Below are positions 32,840 to 40,245 of a stretch of 54,611 nucleotides of DNA, one piece after another. The position numbers were made by a program, and so were the translations under genes. The stretch lies in contig WFNR01000058.1 in NCBI GenBank assembly GCA_015488485.1, positions 1-54,611 of the forward strand, in the 5' to 3' direction. Source of the stretch: Cyclobacteriaceae bacterium. GTDB lineage: Bacteria > Bacteroidota > Bacteroidia > Cytophagales > Cyclobacteriaceae. Position 1 is the stretch's first letter, and each line of letters opens with the position of its first letter. Below the pieces are notes generated by a model that saw nothing but the letters and a program-made list of their open reading frames with translations, made no database searches and was not told the origin of the DNA.

Positions 32840-34876
32840 TTATTGTAATTCCTCCAACACGCGTTCGGCTTTGTAAATATAACGCAAAGCAGCGGCAATA
32901 CCACCGGCATGCACGGCTACCGTACGGTTGTAGGTGTCATCAAAGATAAAATAGCCGGGCAGGCTTTCGATATTGCCGTCAAACACCAGCCCTACCACCT
33001 CTTTGCGGCTGTTTACTACCGGGCTGCCCGAGTTGCCGCCAATGATATCGGCCGTACACACAAAATTGAGCGGCTCTTTGAGCATTTCCATCGGTGGGTT
33101 CAGCCATCTTTGTGGCAGGTTCCAGGGGTATTTTTGCTCGTGGCTGTAGTGGCGGTCATACAGGCCGTAGTAGGTGGTAAACCACGGGGCAATGGTGCCG
33201 TTGTACTCGTAGCCTTTTACCACGCCATCGGCTATGCGCAGCGAGAAGGTGGCATCGGGCGGACTGCTGAGGCCGCTCAGGCTGTATTGCAGGTTCATAA
33301 TTTGCCCCTCCAGTTTTTTCTGCTCGGCATTGAGGCTGCGCAGGGCAGTGGCAGCAGCTATATAGCGCTCCGGCAGCACCCTGGCATAGGCCATCAGCGG
33401 CTCTTTGTCCAGTTTTTTGGCTTTGAGCTTAAAGAATTTGTCCGGGCTGTTGAGCAACAGGCTGTTGGCAAATATTTCTGTAGCTACCGCCTCGCCATCC
33501 TTGCCCTGCAGCAAATCGTTGATATAGTTCTGCCGAGAAAAGCGGGCTACTTCGTTCAGGGTGATGGCAAACAGGCTTTTTTCCAGGTCGGGGTCAAAAT
33601 CCTTCAGAATAGACTCTATTTCCTGGCGGGCTGAATTTATCTGTGCTTCGTCTTCGCTGGCAAGGGCCTCTTCATAGTCTTTCAGCTTGAAGATGAGCAT
33701 CAGCACCTTACCGCGCAGCGCACTAGGGGCCAGCAGCAGCGATTCGGCATAGAGCTCACCTTTCTTATGCGAAATATCGGCCAGCTTCACCCAGGGGTCG
33801 TTCTCCGGCTCCAGGTTGAGCTGCTGGCGAATGTATTTTTCTTTCTTTTCTTTCTTGGTCATCAACACCGGGTTGTACATGCCGTCAAGCCGGCCGGTAT
33901 AGGCTTTTTCGGAGTTGCTCAACCCGAAAGCCAGGTTTACCACGCTGTCTTTTTTGTACACATCTTCTATTTTCTCGGCATAGTCGAGCAACAGTTCCTT
34001 ATGGCTTTTCAGGAAGTCCACCACGGCTGGCAGCGACACATCGCGCTGGTAGTACAGTTGCTCCATGGTAAGGTAGCGACCGGTGCTGCCGGGGTTGCCG
34101 ATTACAAATACCGGCTCACCTTCTTTGAGGCCGTTGGGGTTGAACTTAAAATAATGCTGCGGATGCAACGGCTGGCCATTCTCATCATAGGCGCGCCACA
34201 GAGTGAAATCGAGGTTGTAGCGCGGGTAAGTAAAGTTGTCGGGGTCACCGCCAAAATAACCCATAGCCAGCTCGGGGTAGAGTACCAGGCGGATATCGTG
34301 GTAGCGCTTGAAGCCGTAGAGCGAATAGCGGCCACCGCTGTAGAAGGTACGGGTCTCCAGCACCAGCCCCTGCCAGTCGGGCATGGCGGCATATTTTTCT
34401 TTGATGATGTCCAGGGCAGAATCTGGCGCAATGTTGCTCATATTTTTTACCTCATCGGTAATATCGGCTACCATTACCATTTGGTCAACATACAGGTTGG
34501 GTACCCTGCGTTCATCGGCCAGGGTAGAGGCGTAGAAGCCGTTTTCATCGAAGTTTTCACCGGCTTGCATTACCTGCGCCACTACCCCGCGCGAGCAGTG
34601 GTGGTTGGTAAGGATAAGGCCATCGGGCGAGATAAACGAGGCCGAGCACCAGGAGGCAAAGCGCAAGGCCGACTGCCGCACATCGCTCATCCATTCGTCA
34701 GTAATATCCAGGCCGTAGGCTTCTTTGAAGTATTCTTTGGGGGCATTCTCGAAAGTCCACATTTTGCCCTGATCGAAGCGGCCGGGCTCTATGGCCGACA
34801 GGTCTTGTGGCCGCTGTGCCCAGGTAAACGGTAAAAACAAAATGATACCTAGCAAAGAAATGATTATTTTTTTCAT
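32840..34876 (-). CDS. S46 family dipeptidyl-peptidase, DPP7-like
   Basis: 678 residues from ATG 34876 (signal peptide MKKIIISLLGIILFLPFTWAQ). The trypsin-like catalytic His is in LILTNHHCSRG and the nucleophile in IGGNSGSPVVN. An all-helical domain between the two halves covers the active site, as in the family. The residue 18 positions after the catalytic Ser is Gly (FDGNIES). In characterised S46 enzymes Gly here goes with DPP7-type hydrophobic P1 preference, and Arg with DPP11-type acidic preference. It releases dipeptides in the periplasm from imported oligopeptides. It has a strong promoter and its own terminator. Confidence 0.93.
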   Translation of the reverse strand: MKKIIISLLGIILFLPFTWAQRPQDLSAIEPGRFDQGKMWTFENAPKEYFKEAYGLDITDEWMSDVRQSALRFASWCSASFISPDGLILTNHHCSRGVVAQVMQAGENFDENGFYASTLADERRVPNLYVDQMVMVADITDEVKNMSNIAPDSALDIIKEKYAAMPDWQGLVLETRTFYSGGRYSLYGFKRYHDIRLVLYPELAMGYFGGDPDNFTYPRYNLDFTLWRAYDENGQPLHPQHYFKFNPNGLKEGEPVFVIGNPGSTGRYLTMEQLYYQRDVSLPAVVDFLKSHKELLLDYAEKIEDVYKKDSVVNLAFGLSNSEKAYTGRLDGMYNPVLMTKKEKKEKYIRQQLNLEPENDPWVKLADISHKKGELYAESLLLAPSALRGKVLMLIFKLKDYEEALASEDEAQINSARQEIESILKDFDPDLEKSLFAITLNEVARFSRQNYINDLLQGKDGEAVATEIFANSLLLNSPDKFFKLKAKKLDKEPLMAYARVLPERYIAAATALRSLNAEQKKLEGQIMNLQYSLSGLSSPPDATFSLRIADGVVKGYEYNGTIAPWFTTYYGLYDRHYSHEQKYPWNLPQRWLNPPMEMLKEPLNFVCTADIIGGNSGSPVVNSRKEVVGLVFDGNIESLPGYFIFDDTYNRTVAVHAGGIAAALRYIYKAERVLEELQ

Positions 34877-34903
34877 GGCTTTTGGTTTATCTGGTTGGTG
34901 CGA

Positions 34904-34933
34904 CAAATATAATTATTGACAGCACCCTAACAA
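34904..34933 (-). promoter_or_regulatory. Promoter of the S46 peptidase: TTG, 19-nt spacer, TATATTTG
   Basis: On the minus strand TTG (plus-strand 34931-34933) and TATATTTG (plus-strand 34904-34911) match both consensus elements with a 19-nt spacer, about 27 nt upstream of ATG 34876. Confidence 0.6.
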
Positions 34934-34956
34934 CCGTTTGGGAATTATTATTTGTC

Positions 34957-34989
34957 TTGGTTACTTATCAACTATTATCTGTATTTTCG
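34957..34989 (+). promoter_or_regulatory. Possible SDR promoter: TTG, 22-nt spacer, TATTTTCG
   Basis: One mismatch to TAnnTTTG, 27 nt before the GTG at 35017. It favours that GTG over the TTG at 34882, which would place the promoter within the coding region. Confidence 0.35.
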
Positions 34990-35016
34990 CAGTATAAATT
35001 ATCAGATAGCAAAGAG

Positions 35017-35883
35017 GTGTCTTTTTTATCAAGGTTATTTACCCAGAACAACAAGCCGGCAAGCAACCCCGGCCGTGAGTTCGAAAACCAGGTGGTTAGC
35101 GTTACCGGGGCGTCTTCGGGTATCGGGCGCGCCTGTGCCCTGGAGTTTGCCAGGCGGGGTGCTCGCGTAGCGCTGGCCGCCCGCACCAAAGAAAGGCTTG
35201 AAGAAACCAAACAACTGATAGAGCAGCAAGGTGGTACGGCCCTGGTGGTACCTACCGATGTACGTAAAATCGAAGAATGCGAGAACCTGATCAACAAAAC
35301 CTTGGAGGCATTTGGTAGGATAGATGTGCTGATCAACAATGCCGGGGTATCCATGCGCGCCAAGTTTGAGGATCTCGATCTGGAGGTAATACGCGATATC
35401 ATGGATATCAATTTTTTCGGTACGGTTTACTGCACCAAGTTTGCCTTGCCGCATATTCTTAAAAACAAAGGTACTATTGTAGGTATATCATCTATCTCCG
35501 GCATCGCTCCGCTTCCGGGCCGTACGGGCTATACGGCCTCCAAGCACGCTATGGACGGTTTTTTGAATACCCTGCGCCTGGAAAATATGGACTCTGGACT
35601 GAATGTGCTGGTAGTACACCCCGGCTTTACCGCTTCCAACATCCGGCAGACAGCCCTTACTCAAGATGGCGACCAGCAGGGCAAGTCGCCACGCGATGAA
35701 TCGAAGATGATGACCCCGGAGGAAGTTGCGGAGGTGATTGCCAAGGCAGTAATCAAGCGCGAAAAAGACCTGGTGCTTACCGGAGAAGGCAAGTTGGTGG
35801 TGTGGCTCAGGCGTTATTTCCCATCGCTTACCGACCGCATTATTCTTTATGAAATGAAAAAAGAGCCTGATTCGCCCGTTTAG
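35017..35883 (+). CDS. Short-chain dehydrogenase/reductase
   Basis: 288 residues from GTG 35017 (AAAGAG directly upstream). The frame is open further 5' but that part overlaps the divergent peptidase promoter. The motifs are [26 protein letters not shown], the catalytic Ser in ISSISGIAPLPG and YTASK. The C-terminus after KMMTPEEVAEVIAKAV ends WLRRYFPSLTDRIILYEMKK, a membrane-proximal extension shared with the SDR at 19.6-20.4 kb. Substrate unknown. The stop overlaps the convergent VOC gene stop by 4 nt. Confidence 0.88.
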   Translation: MSFLSRLFTQNNKPASNPGREFENQVVSVTGASSGIGRACALEFARRGARVALAARTKERLEETKQLIEQQGGTALVVPTDVRKIEECENLINKTLEAFGRIDVLINNAGVSMRAKFEDLDLEVIRDIMDINFFGTVYCTKFALPHILKNKGTIVGISSISGIAPLPGRTGYTASKHAMDGFLNTLRLENMDSGLNVLVVHPGFTASNIRQTALTQDGDQQGKSPRDESKMMTPEEVAEVIAKAVIKREKDLVLTGEGKLVVWLRRYFPSLTDRIILYEMKKEPDSPV

Positions 35884-36944
35884 TCTCTTATCCTGCTAAA
35901 CTTCAGTGACTTAAGCATCAAATCGGGGAGTGGCTTTAGCGGGTCGCGTTTTTCTACATTGAGGAATATCCCCAGCTTTTCCACAATAGGTATTTTGTAA
36001 ACCTCAATCATCTCGATCAGGGTGCCGTCCGGGTCTTCTATATAGGTGCAATGCACGCTGGTAGTGCCGCCCATATCGAGGATATCTTCGGTATCGCAGG
36101 TAAAGCCAAAGCCTTTTTCGGCCAGAATTTGGCCCAGTTTCTTCATACCGCGCACATCAAAACCCAGGTGCACAAAGCCGGTGTCGCCCCACATTCTGTT
36201 TTCATATATCTTACGCGGGGTGTAGTCGAGGGCCTGCACCAGTTCTATGTAGGTATCAGCTGTTACTTTGGCAAAGCCACCGCCCGGAGGGGCAGACTGC
36301 GTAAGCAGCACCCTACGGAAACGCTTGTGGCCACCGGGTACTACACCCTGCCAGTCGGTAAACTCAGCCGTTTCATCAAACAGCACTTCATCATAGCCCA
36401 GGATATCGGCATACAGGGTAAGGCTGCGGTCGATGTCGCTTACGCCAATGGTGGCACCTACCGTGCCGCCCGTAACATGACGCGGCCTGGTGTACCAGTT
36501 GCGGCCGGGTACGATCTGGAATATCAGTTCGTTGGGGTCTTTTACAAAGAAAGTTTTGCCACCATAGGGCAACTCGCGTATATCACTTATCACATTGGCG
36601 CCCTGCTCTTTAAACCAGCGGTAGGCTTTTTCCACATCGGGCGATTTTACCTGGGCAATGAATATACCCAGATCGCCCAGCTCGTGTGGGTCATCGGCAT
36701 GGGTGGCGGTAAAAGACACCGGGCTTACCACCTCCATGGCACAGCCGCCCTGCAGGTTGAGGATCATCGCAGCCCGTTTATTTATGACTTGATCTTTGGT
36801 ATAGATTTGCATCAATGGCGCCTCGGCCTCGCCATCGAACAGGGCAATATCCATACCCAAAAACTTCCTGTACCATTTCCAGGAAGCTGCGTGGTCGGGT
36901 ACGCCCACCCCCACGTGTTGAATACCATTTATTCTTGTGTACAT
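35880..36944 (-). CDS. Two-domain VOC (glyoxalase/extradiol dioxygenase-like) protein
   Basis: 354 residues with two vicinal-oxygen-chelate domains. The first (residues 5-150) starts INGIQHVGVGVPDHAASWKWY and ends DPNELIFQIVPG. The second (about 160-320) starts GATIGVSDIDRSLTLYADILGYDEV and ends YIEDPDGTLIEMIEVYKIP. Candidate metal ligands are His10, the Glu near residue 85 or 130, and His/Glu in GFVHLGFDV and LIEMIE. It may be a dioxygenase, isomerase or lyase; the sequence does not say which. Single-gene unit with a -7 box upstream. Confidence 0.82.
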   Translation of the reverse strand: MYTRINGIQHVGVGVPDHAASWKWYRKFLGMDIALFDGEAEAPLMQIYTKDQVINKRAAMILNLQGGCAMEVVSPVSFTATHADDPHELGDLGIFIAQVKSPDVEKAYRWFKEQGANVISDIRELPYGGKTFFVKDPNELIFQIVPGRNWYTRPRHVTGGTVGATIGVSDIDRSLTLYADILGYDEVLFDETAEFTDWQGVVPGGHKRFRRVLLTQSAPPGGGFAKVTADTYIELVQALDYTPRKIYENRMWGDTGFVHLGFDVRGMKKLGQILAEKGFGFTCDTEDILDMGGTTSVHCTYIEDPDGTLIEMIEVYKIPIVEKLGIFLNVEKRDPLKPLPDLMLKSLKFSRIRD

Positions 36945-36981
36945 TGTTTATTAAATGTCATTTAAAGCCTTTTCTAAACGG

Positions 36982-36989
36982 CAAAGATA
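36982..36989 (-). promoter_or_regulatory. -7 promoter element (TATCTTTG) of the VOC gene
   Basis: Exact TAnnTTTG on the minus strand, 37 nt upstream of ATG 36944. Confidence 0.45.
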
Positions 36990-37068
36990 AGGAATTGTCG
37001 GAGAGTAGAATGCCTCTAATAGGAATAACAACAACAAGGAAGAGCCTACTCTTTGGTCTATAAGATGG

Positions 37069-37481
37069 TTATTTGATACCAGCCAAAGTGTTTTGTTTTC
37101 TGCGCAACTTTTGCGCTTTGGTACGGGCAAGAATATAATGTATGCCACTCGTGCCAATCAGTGGAATAACTAACAACTCCAGGGTGTATCCTTCATGCCC
37201 GGTAGATTTGTAGATGGCTGCCACTGCTCCCCCATACCAAGGGCCCCATAAAAAAAACCTTTAGTATTTTTTCTGTGCCTGAGAATCTTATATAGGTCTG
37301 GCTCTACACTTTTATTGGTGCCCCATTGGTATTTGTTAAGCGGGATATTCTTTTTAAGGAGCCAGGCTTCTTCTTTAACAGTATAAGGGGCAACAGATAC
37401 CTGAGCCGGTGCAGGCCGCGGACTCATATAGGCCAACAAGTATATGATCAAGTAAATACTATGACGTTGAAACTTGTACAA
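37069..37481 (-). pseudogene. Small exported/membrane protein, frame broken at an A8/T8 tract
   Basis: The frame from ATG 37481 gives a signal-like N-terminus (SIYLIIYLLAYMSPRPAPAQ), then VSVAPYTVKEEAWLLKKN and KILRHRKNTKGFF. A T8 run on the minus strand (plus 37250-37257) then shifts into a frame that stops at 37170. Adding one base at the T8 (or at the G5 just after it) gives GGAVAAIYKSTGHEGYTLELLVIPLIGTSGIHYILARTKAQKLRRKQ and a stop at 37069. That is a hydrophobic helix followed by a basic tail, which looks like the true end (about 137 residues). Last gene of the peptidase operon, 9 nt after the upstream stop. Function unknown. Confidence 0.6.
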
Positions 37482-37490
37482 CTTTTCGGT

Positions 37491-37994
37491 TTATTCCAAA
37501 TCAGCTTCCTCAATGTAAAAATTAATGGTGCCGGTCTGGCCGGGCACATCGGGGGTTAACTTAATTTCCCACGAGTTGTAATTAAAGAAGCTGTGCACCG
37601 AGTCGGGCAGGTCTGCTGCCGGGCCCTTCCAGGTTACTTTCAAACTGTCGTTACGATAAACAAAGGTTCTGATAATTGAGAAATTATCGAGTAGTTGTTT
37701 AATTGGATCCTGAATAGCATCAGAATTGTTGAACCCAAAAGGACTAAAGTTGAATTGGTTTGTAGAATCATATGCGGTAATTAATAACTGCTGCTCTTTG
37801 GGATATACTTCATAAGTATCTTCAAAGTTTAGTGAAATGCTAGCAGAGGTTGTATTATGAACCCATACCTCATAATTATTAGCTTTAGGCTCAATCTTTT
37901 TTCCGCACTGAAAGGCAAAAACCAGGGGTAGCAAAAAGGAAAGGGCTGTTTTAAGGCCAGTCTGTATAGAAATTGTAGGCATTGTCCACTTCAT
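37491..37994 (-). CDS. Small exported partner protein of the peptidase operon, copy A
   Basis: 167 residues. A hydrophobic N-terminus (TALSFLLPLVFAFQC) ends in a Cys that may be lipidated (relaxed lipobox). The mature part starts NNYEVWVHNTTSASISLNF and looks like one beta-sandwich domain ending with TWKGPAADLPDSVHSFFNYN, SWEIKLTPDVPGQTGTINFYIEE. The last ~52 residues are nearly identical to copy B at 38001-38489, while the first ~100 residues are only distantly similar. The start region is read out of frame from a peptidase-tail remnant (37951-37999). Unknown function; a cognate inhibitor or chaperone of the neighbouring peptidase is an inference from operon structure. Confidence 0.75.
   Translation of the reverse strand: MKWTMPTISIQTGLKTALSFLLPLVFAFQCGKKIEPKANNYEVWVHNTTSASISLNFEDTYEVYPKEQQLLITAYDSTNQFNFSPFGFNNSDAIQDPIKQLLDNFSIIRTFVYRNDSLKVTWKGPAADLPDSVHSFFNYNSWEIKLTPDVPGQTGTINFYIEEADLE
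37498..37652 (-). repeat. 155-nt direct repeat shared by partner genes A and B, copy 1
   Basis: Matches 38008-38162 (offset 510 nt) with only four visible differences. It covers the 3' third of the coding sequence. Identity falls abruptly upstream of it. Confidence 0.85.
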
Positions 37995-37999
37995 TGTCT
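37951..37999 (-). pseudogene. Relic of the last codons of a second, deleted metallopeptidase gene
   Basis: In the frame of the peptidase, this stretch reads KDNEVDNAYNFYTDWP then a stop, against RDNEVDNAFNWYTDWP at the end of the intact copy (38446). The relic begins immediately after the stop of copy B and overlaps the start of copy A exactly as the intact peptidase tail overlaps copy B. Confidence 0.75.
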
Positions 38000-38000
38000 T

Positions 38001-38489
38001 TTACTCTAAATCAGTTTCCTCAATGTAAAAATTAATGGTGCCGGTCTGGCCGGGCACATCGGGGGTTAACTTTATTTCCCACGAGTTGTAATTAAAGAAG
38101 CTGTGCACCGAGTCGGGCAGGTCTGCTGCCGGGCCCTCCCAGGTTACTTTCAGACTGTCGTTCCTGTAAATTTTGACGTAGAGGAAATCATTAAAACTAA
38201 ATTGTTCTATAGGATCAAGCAAGTTATCAACATCGTTATAATTAACTGTTCCAACTTTAATGGAATCATACGCTGGAATCAGGTATTTTTCCTTTCTGCT
38301 ATACTCAGAAGAGCCTATATAATTAAAGGATAAAGTGCTGGTGGTACTATTGTGCACCCATGCTGTATAATTATTGGTAGTTGGTTCTGGCCCTTTCTCA
38401 CATAGTATGGCAGCAAATAAAAGAAATATAAAAACAAGTATTATACTACGGCCAATCTGTATACCAGTTGAATGCATTATCCACTTCAT
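38001..38489 (-). CDS. Small exported partner protein of the peptidase operon, copy B
   Basis: 162 residues. ATG 38489 overlaps the end of the peptidase by 44 nt; ATG at residue 5 (MHSTGIQIGR) is an alternative start. The hydrophobic helix SIILVFIFLLFAAILC may end in a lipidated Cys. The domain starts NNYTAWVHNSTTSTLSFNY and ends with the segment nearly identical to copy A (DLPDSVHSFFNYN, TPDVPGQTGTINFYIEE). It precedes copy A by 6 nt. Probably exported to the periplasm or outer membrane; the role is unknown. Confidence 0.75.
   Translation of the reverse strand: MKWIMHSTGIQIGRSIILVFIFLLFAAILCEKGPEPTTNNYTAWVHNSTTSTLSFNYIGSSEYSRKEKYLIPAYDSIKVGTVNYNDVDNLLDPIEQFSFNDFLYVKIYRNDSLKVTWEGPAADLPDSVHSFFNYNSWEIKLTPDVPGQTGTINFYIEETDLE
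38008..38162 (-). repeat. 155-nt direct repeat shared by partner genes A and B, copy 2
   Basis: Second copy of the repeat described at 37498-37652, about 97% identical by eye. Confidence 0.85.
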
Positions 38490-40058
38490 TGTCTCTAGTT
38501 GTTTTAGTTTTCATTCTATTTATTAAACTACTAAAAGAAGTAGCATTTAAGGTGCTGTATATCTCAATAATTGTAATATCGATGATTTGATCCGATCTCA
38601 TTAAAAACCCAGGGTTATACCAATCTTTTCCATCAACCCAAAAACCTCCGCCAAATGTGTTGTTTCCTTCCCTTCGAGCAATCACAAAATTACCAAAATA
38701 ATTGCCCCACATTTCGCCCACGCCACAGTAGCCGGCATTGGCGCCCGTGCCATCGCCATAAGTGCCGTAGGTTATAATATAGTTAATATATTTTACCCAA
38801 TAGCTGCTTTTTACCAGGCTCCAATGGCTGGCATGGGCCATTTCATGAAAAACCATATTATAGGCCCATCTTGTTTCATTGCCATTGATGCCGGACTTAG
38901 GGGCGCTTATAATTAAATCGGGTTGGGCGAACTTGGTAACCGTGGCTATTAAATTGGCGGCAAGGGAGATACCGTTTGCTTTTAACAGAAAAGTAGCAAG
39001 CTGGGAGTTGGTAGTAAAGCCAAACAAACCCCAGGTTCGTCTGAGCATAGGTGCTGATGACCAGGATCTTTTATCCCTGGCTGTAATTCTAAGATTGGAT
39101 GGCGGTAAGCTTACCCCCAGGGCACTACAATGCCCCAAATACGCCACTGTTGCATTGTTAACCGTTGCCCAGGGCCAGGTTTTAGAGTTTTGATAAATAT
39201 TAAAATTATAACCATACCGGCTCTGCCGCCCCAGGTCCATTCGTGCCTCGTTTATATCTATTATGGTATTCCATATTTTAAAACCACGGGAATTCTGAAA
39301 AATAATTTTATAATTAGGGTCCCTTTTATAGCTTCTGGTGGCAACGTAATCACCATTATTGTTGGTATAAGTCCTGGCAAAATAAAACCATCTGCGTGTT
39401 TGTATCATTACTCCCCTGACCGGTTCAAGCCTGTTAAGGCGATTGTCCCAAACCTGGATACGCCCTCTGGGGGTTACCCTGTTTCTGGCATTTGGGTTAT
39501 TGCCCGTATCTTCATTCTCTTCATAATTGCCGGTTAGTTTTAAGGCTTCATCTTCAAGTTCACTTAGAAAAGCAGAAGACCGGCCGGTTACCTCAGTTGC
39601 TTCTTCAGGAAGAAAGAGGTATTCAATTATTTCATATTCAATATCCGGAAATTCGTAATCAATGGGCACAGCAGTATATAACCATTTCCCGCCATCATCG
39701 TCTGGCGGGTAAAAATCACTATATGCAAGGATTTCGTAATCTAAAGGATACTCAAACAAAAACAATGAGTCAGCCTCGAGGGTAGCAATATCTGCCGATG
39801 AATTCACCCTGAATTTTACATAATAGTTTGTAGTATCAATTTCAAATCCGGTGGCGTCAATCCTGCCAGCCTGCCTTTTCTTAAGGTTTTCTAACGCCTT
39901 TGCCATGTTTGCAACACTGTAGGGGTTGCCCAGTCTCTCGCCTGGTATTGTTTTTGCTTCTTGTTCTTCTACTTCATCTAACGATGGCTCTAAATTTGGG
40001 GGGGGGTACAACTTGCTATGGTAACAATAAGTAAGGTTAGCAGTAGATAATTTTTCAT
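38446..40058 (-). CDS. Predicted lipoprotein zinc metallopeptidase with a frame-breaking C9 tract
   Basis: The natural start is ATG 40058, giving MKNYLLLTLLIVTIASC with a good lipobox ending at Cys17. Nine C follow at once (plus-strand G at 39998-40006) and lead to a stop three codons later. With ten C the frame joins CTPPPNLEPSLDE and continues about 517 residues to 38446. That part has a helical N-terminal region, an Asp/Glu-rich middle, and the zinc motif in VFHEMAHASHW (HEXXH at plus-strand 38833-38847), with a likely third ligand Glu in YCGVGEMWGNYFG about 38 residues on, a gluzincin-like arrangement. No known family was recognised. First gene of a four-gene operon, overlapping partner B by 44 nt. 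In the state seen here the gene is off or mis-sequenced. Confidence 0.75.
39998..40006. repeat. G9/C9 homopolymer tract at the lipobox of the metallopeptidase
   Basis: Nine G on the plus strand, the longest G/C run seen in the window, inside a coding region directly after the lipidation cysteine codon. Ten (or seven or thirteen) would restore the reading frame. Confidence 0.85.
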
Positions 40059-40219
40059 AATTCTAATGTTTAGGTTCTTTTACGAAGAAACTAATTAAAT
40101 GTTACAATAACCGTTAACTCTATAATAATTTTATATTCCCCAAATGTTTATTCTATTGATATAGCCCTAACAAGTATAATATCTTATTGAAAAACCGTTT
40201 TTACTTAATTATTGCGATG

Positions 40220-40227
40220 TACCTTTG
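40220..40227 (+). promoter_or_regulatory. -7 promoter element (TACCTTTG) of the cysH-epimerase operon
   Basis: Exact TAnnTTTG, 18 nt upstream of ATG 40246. An upstream in-frame TTG at 40225 lies inside this box. Confidence 0.45.
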
Positions 40228-40245
40228 CCATGCGGAATTATAAGG

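Noticed and set aside
34882-35016. Longer N-terminus of the SDR beginning at TTG 34882
   Set aside because: It would run through the divergent peptidase promoter and a likely SDR promoter; SDR homology begins only around residue 67 of that longer form.
36951-37157. A separate 68-residue protein on the minus strand here
   Set aside because: It is in the wrong frame relative to the continuation of the frameshifted gene at 37069-37481 and overlaps the VOC promoter; no signal or domain supports it.
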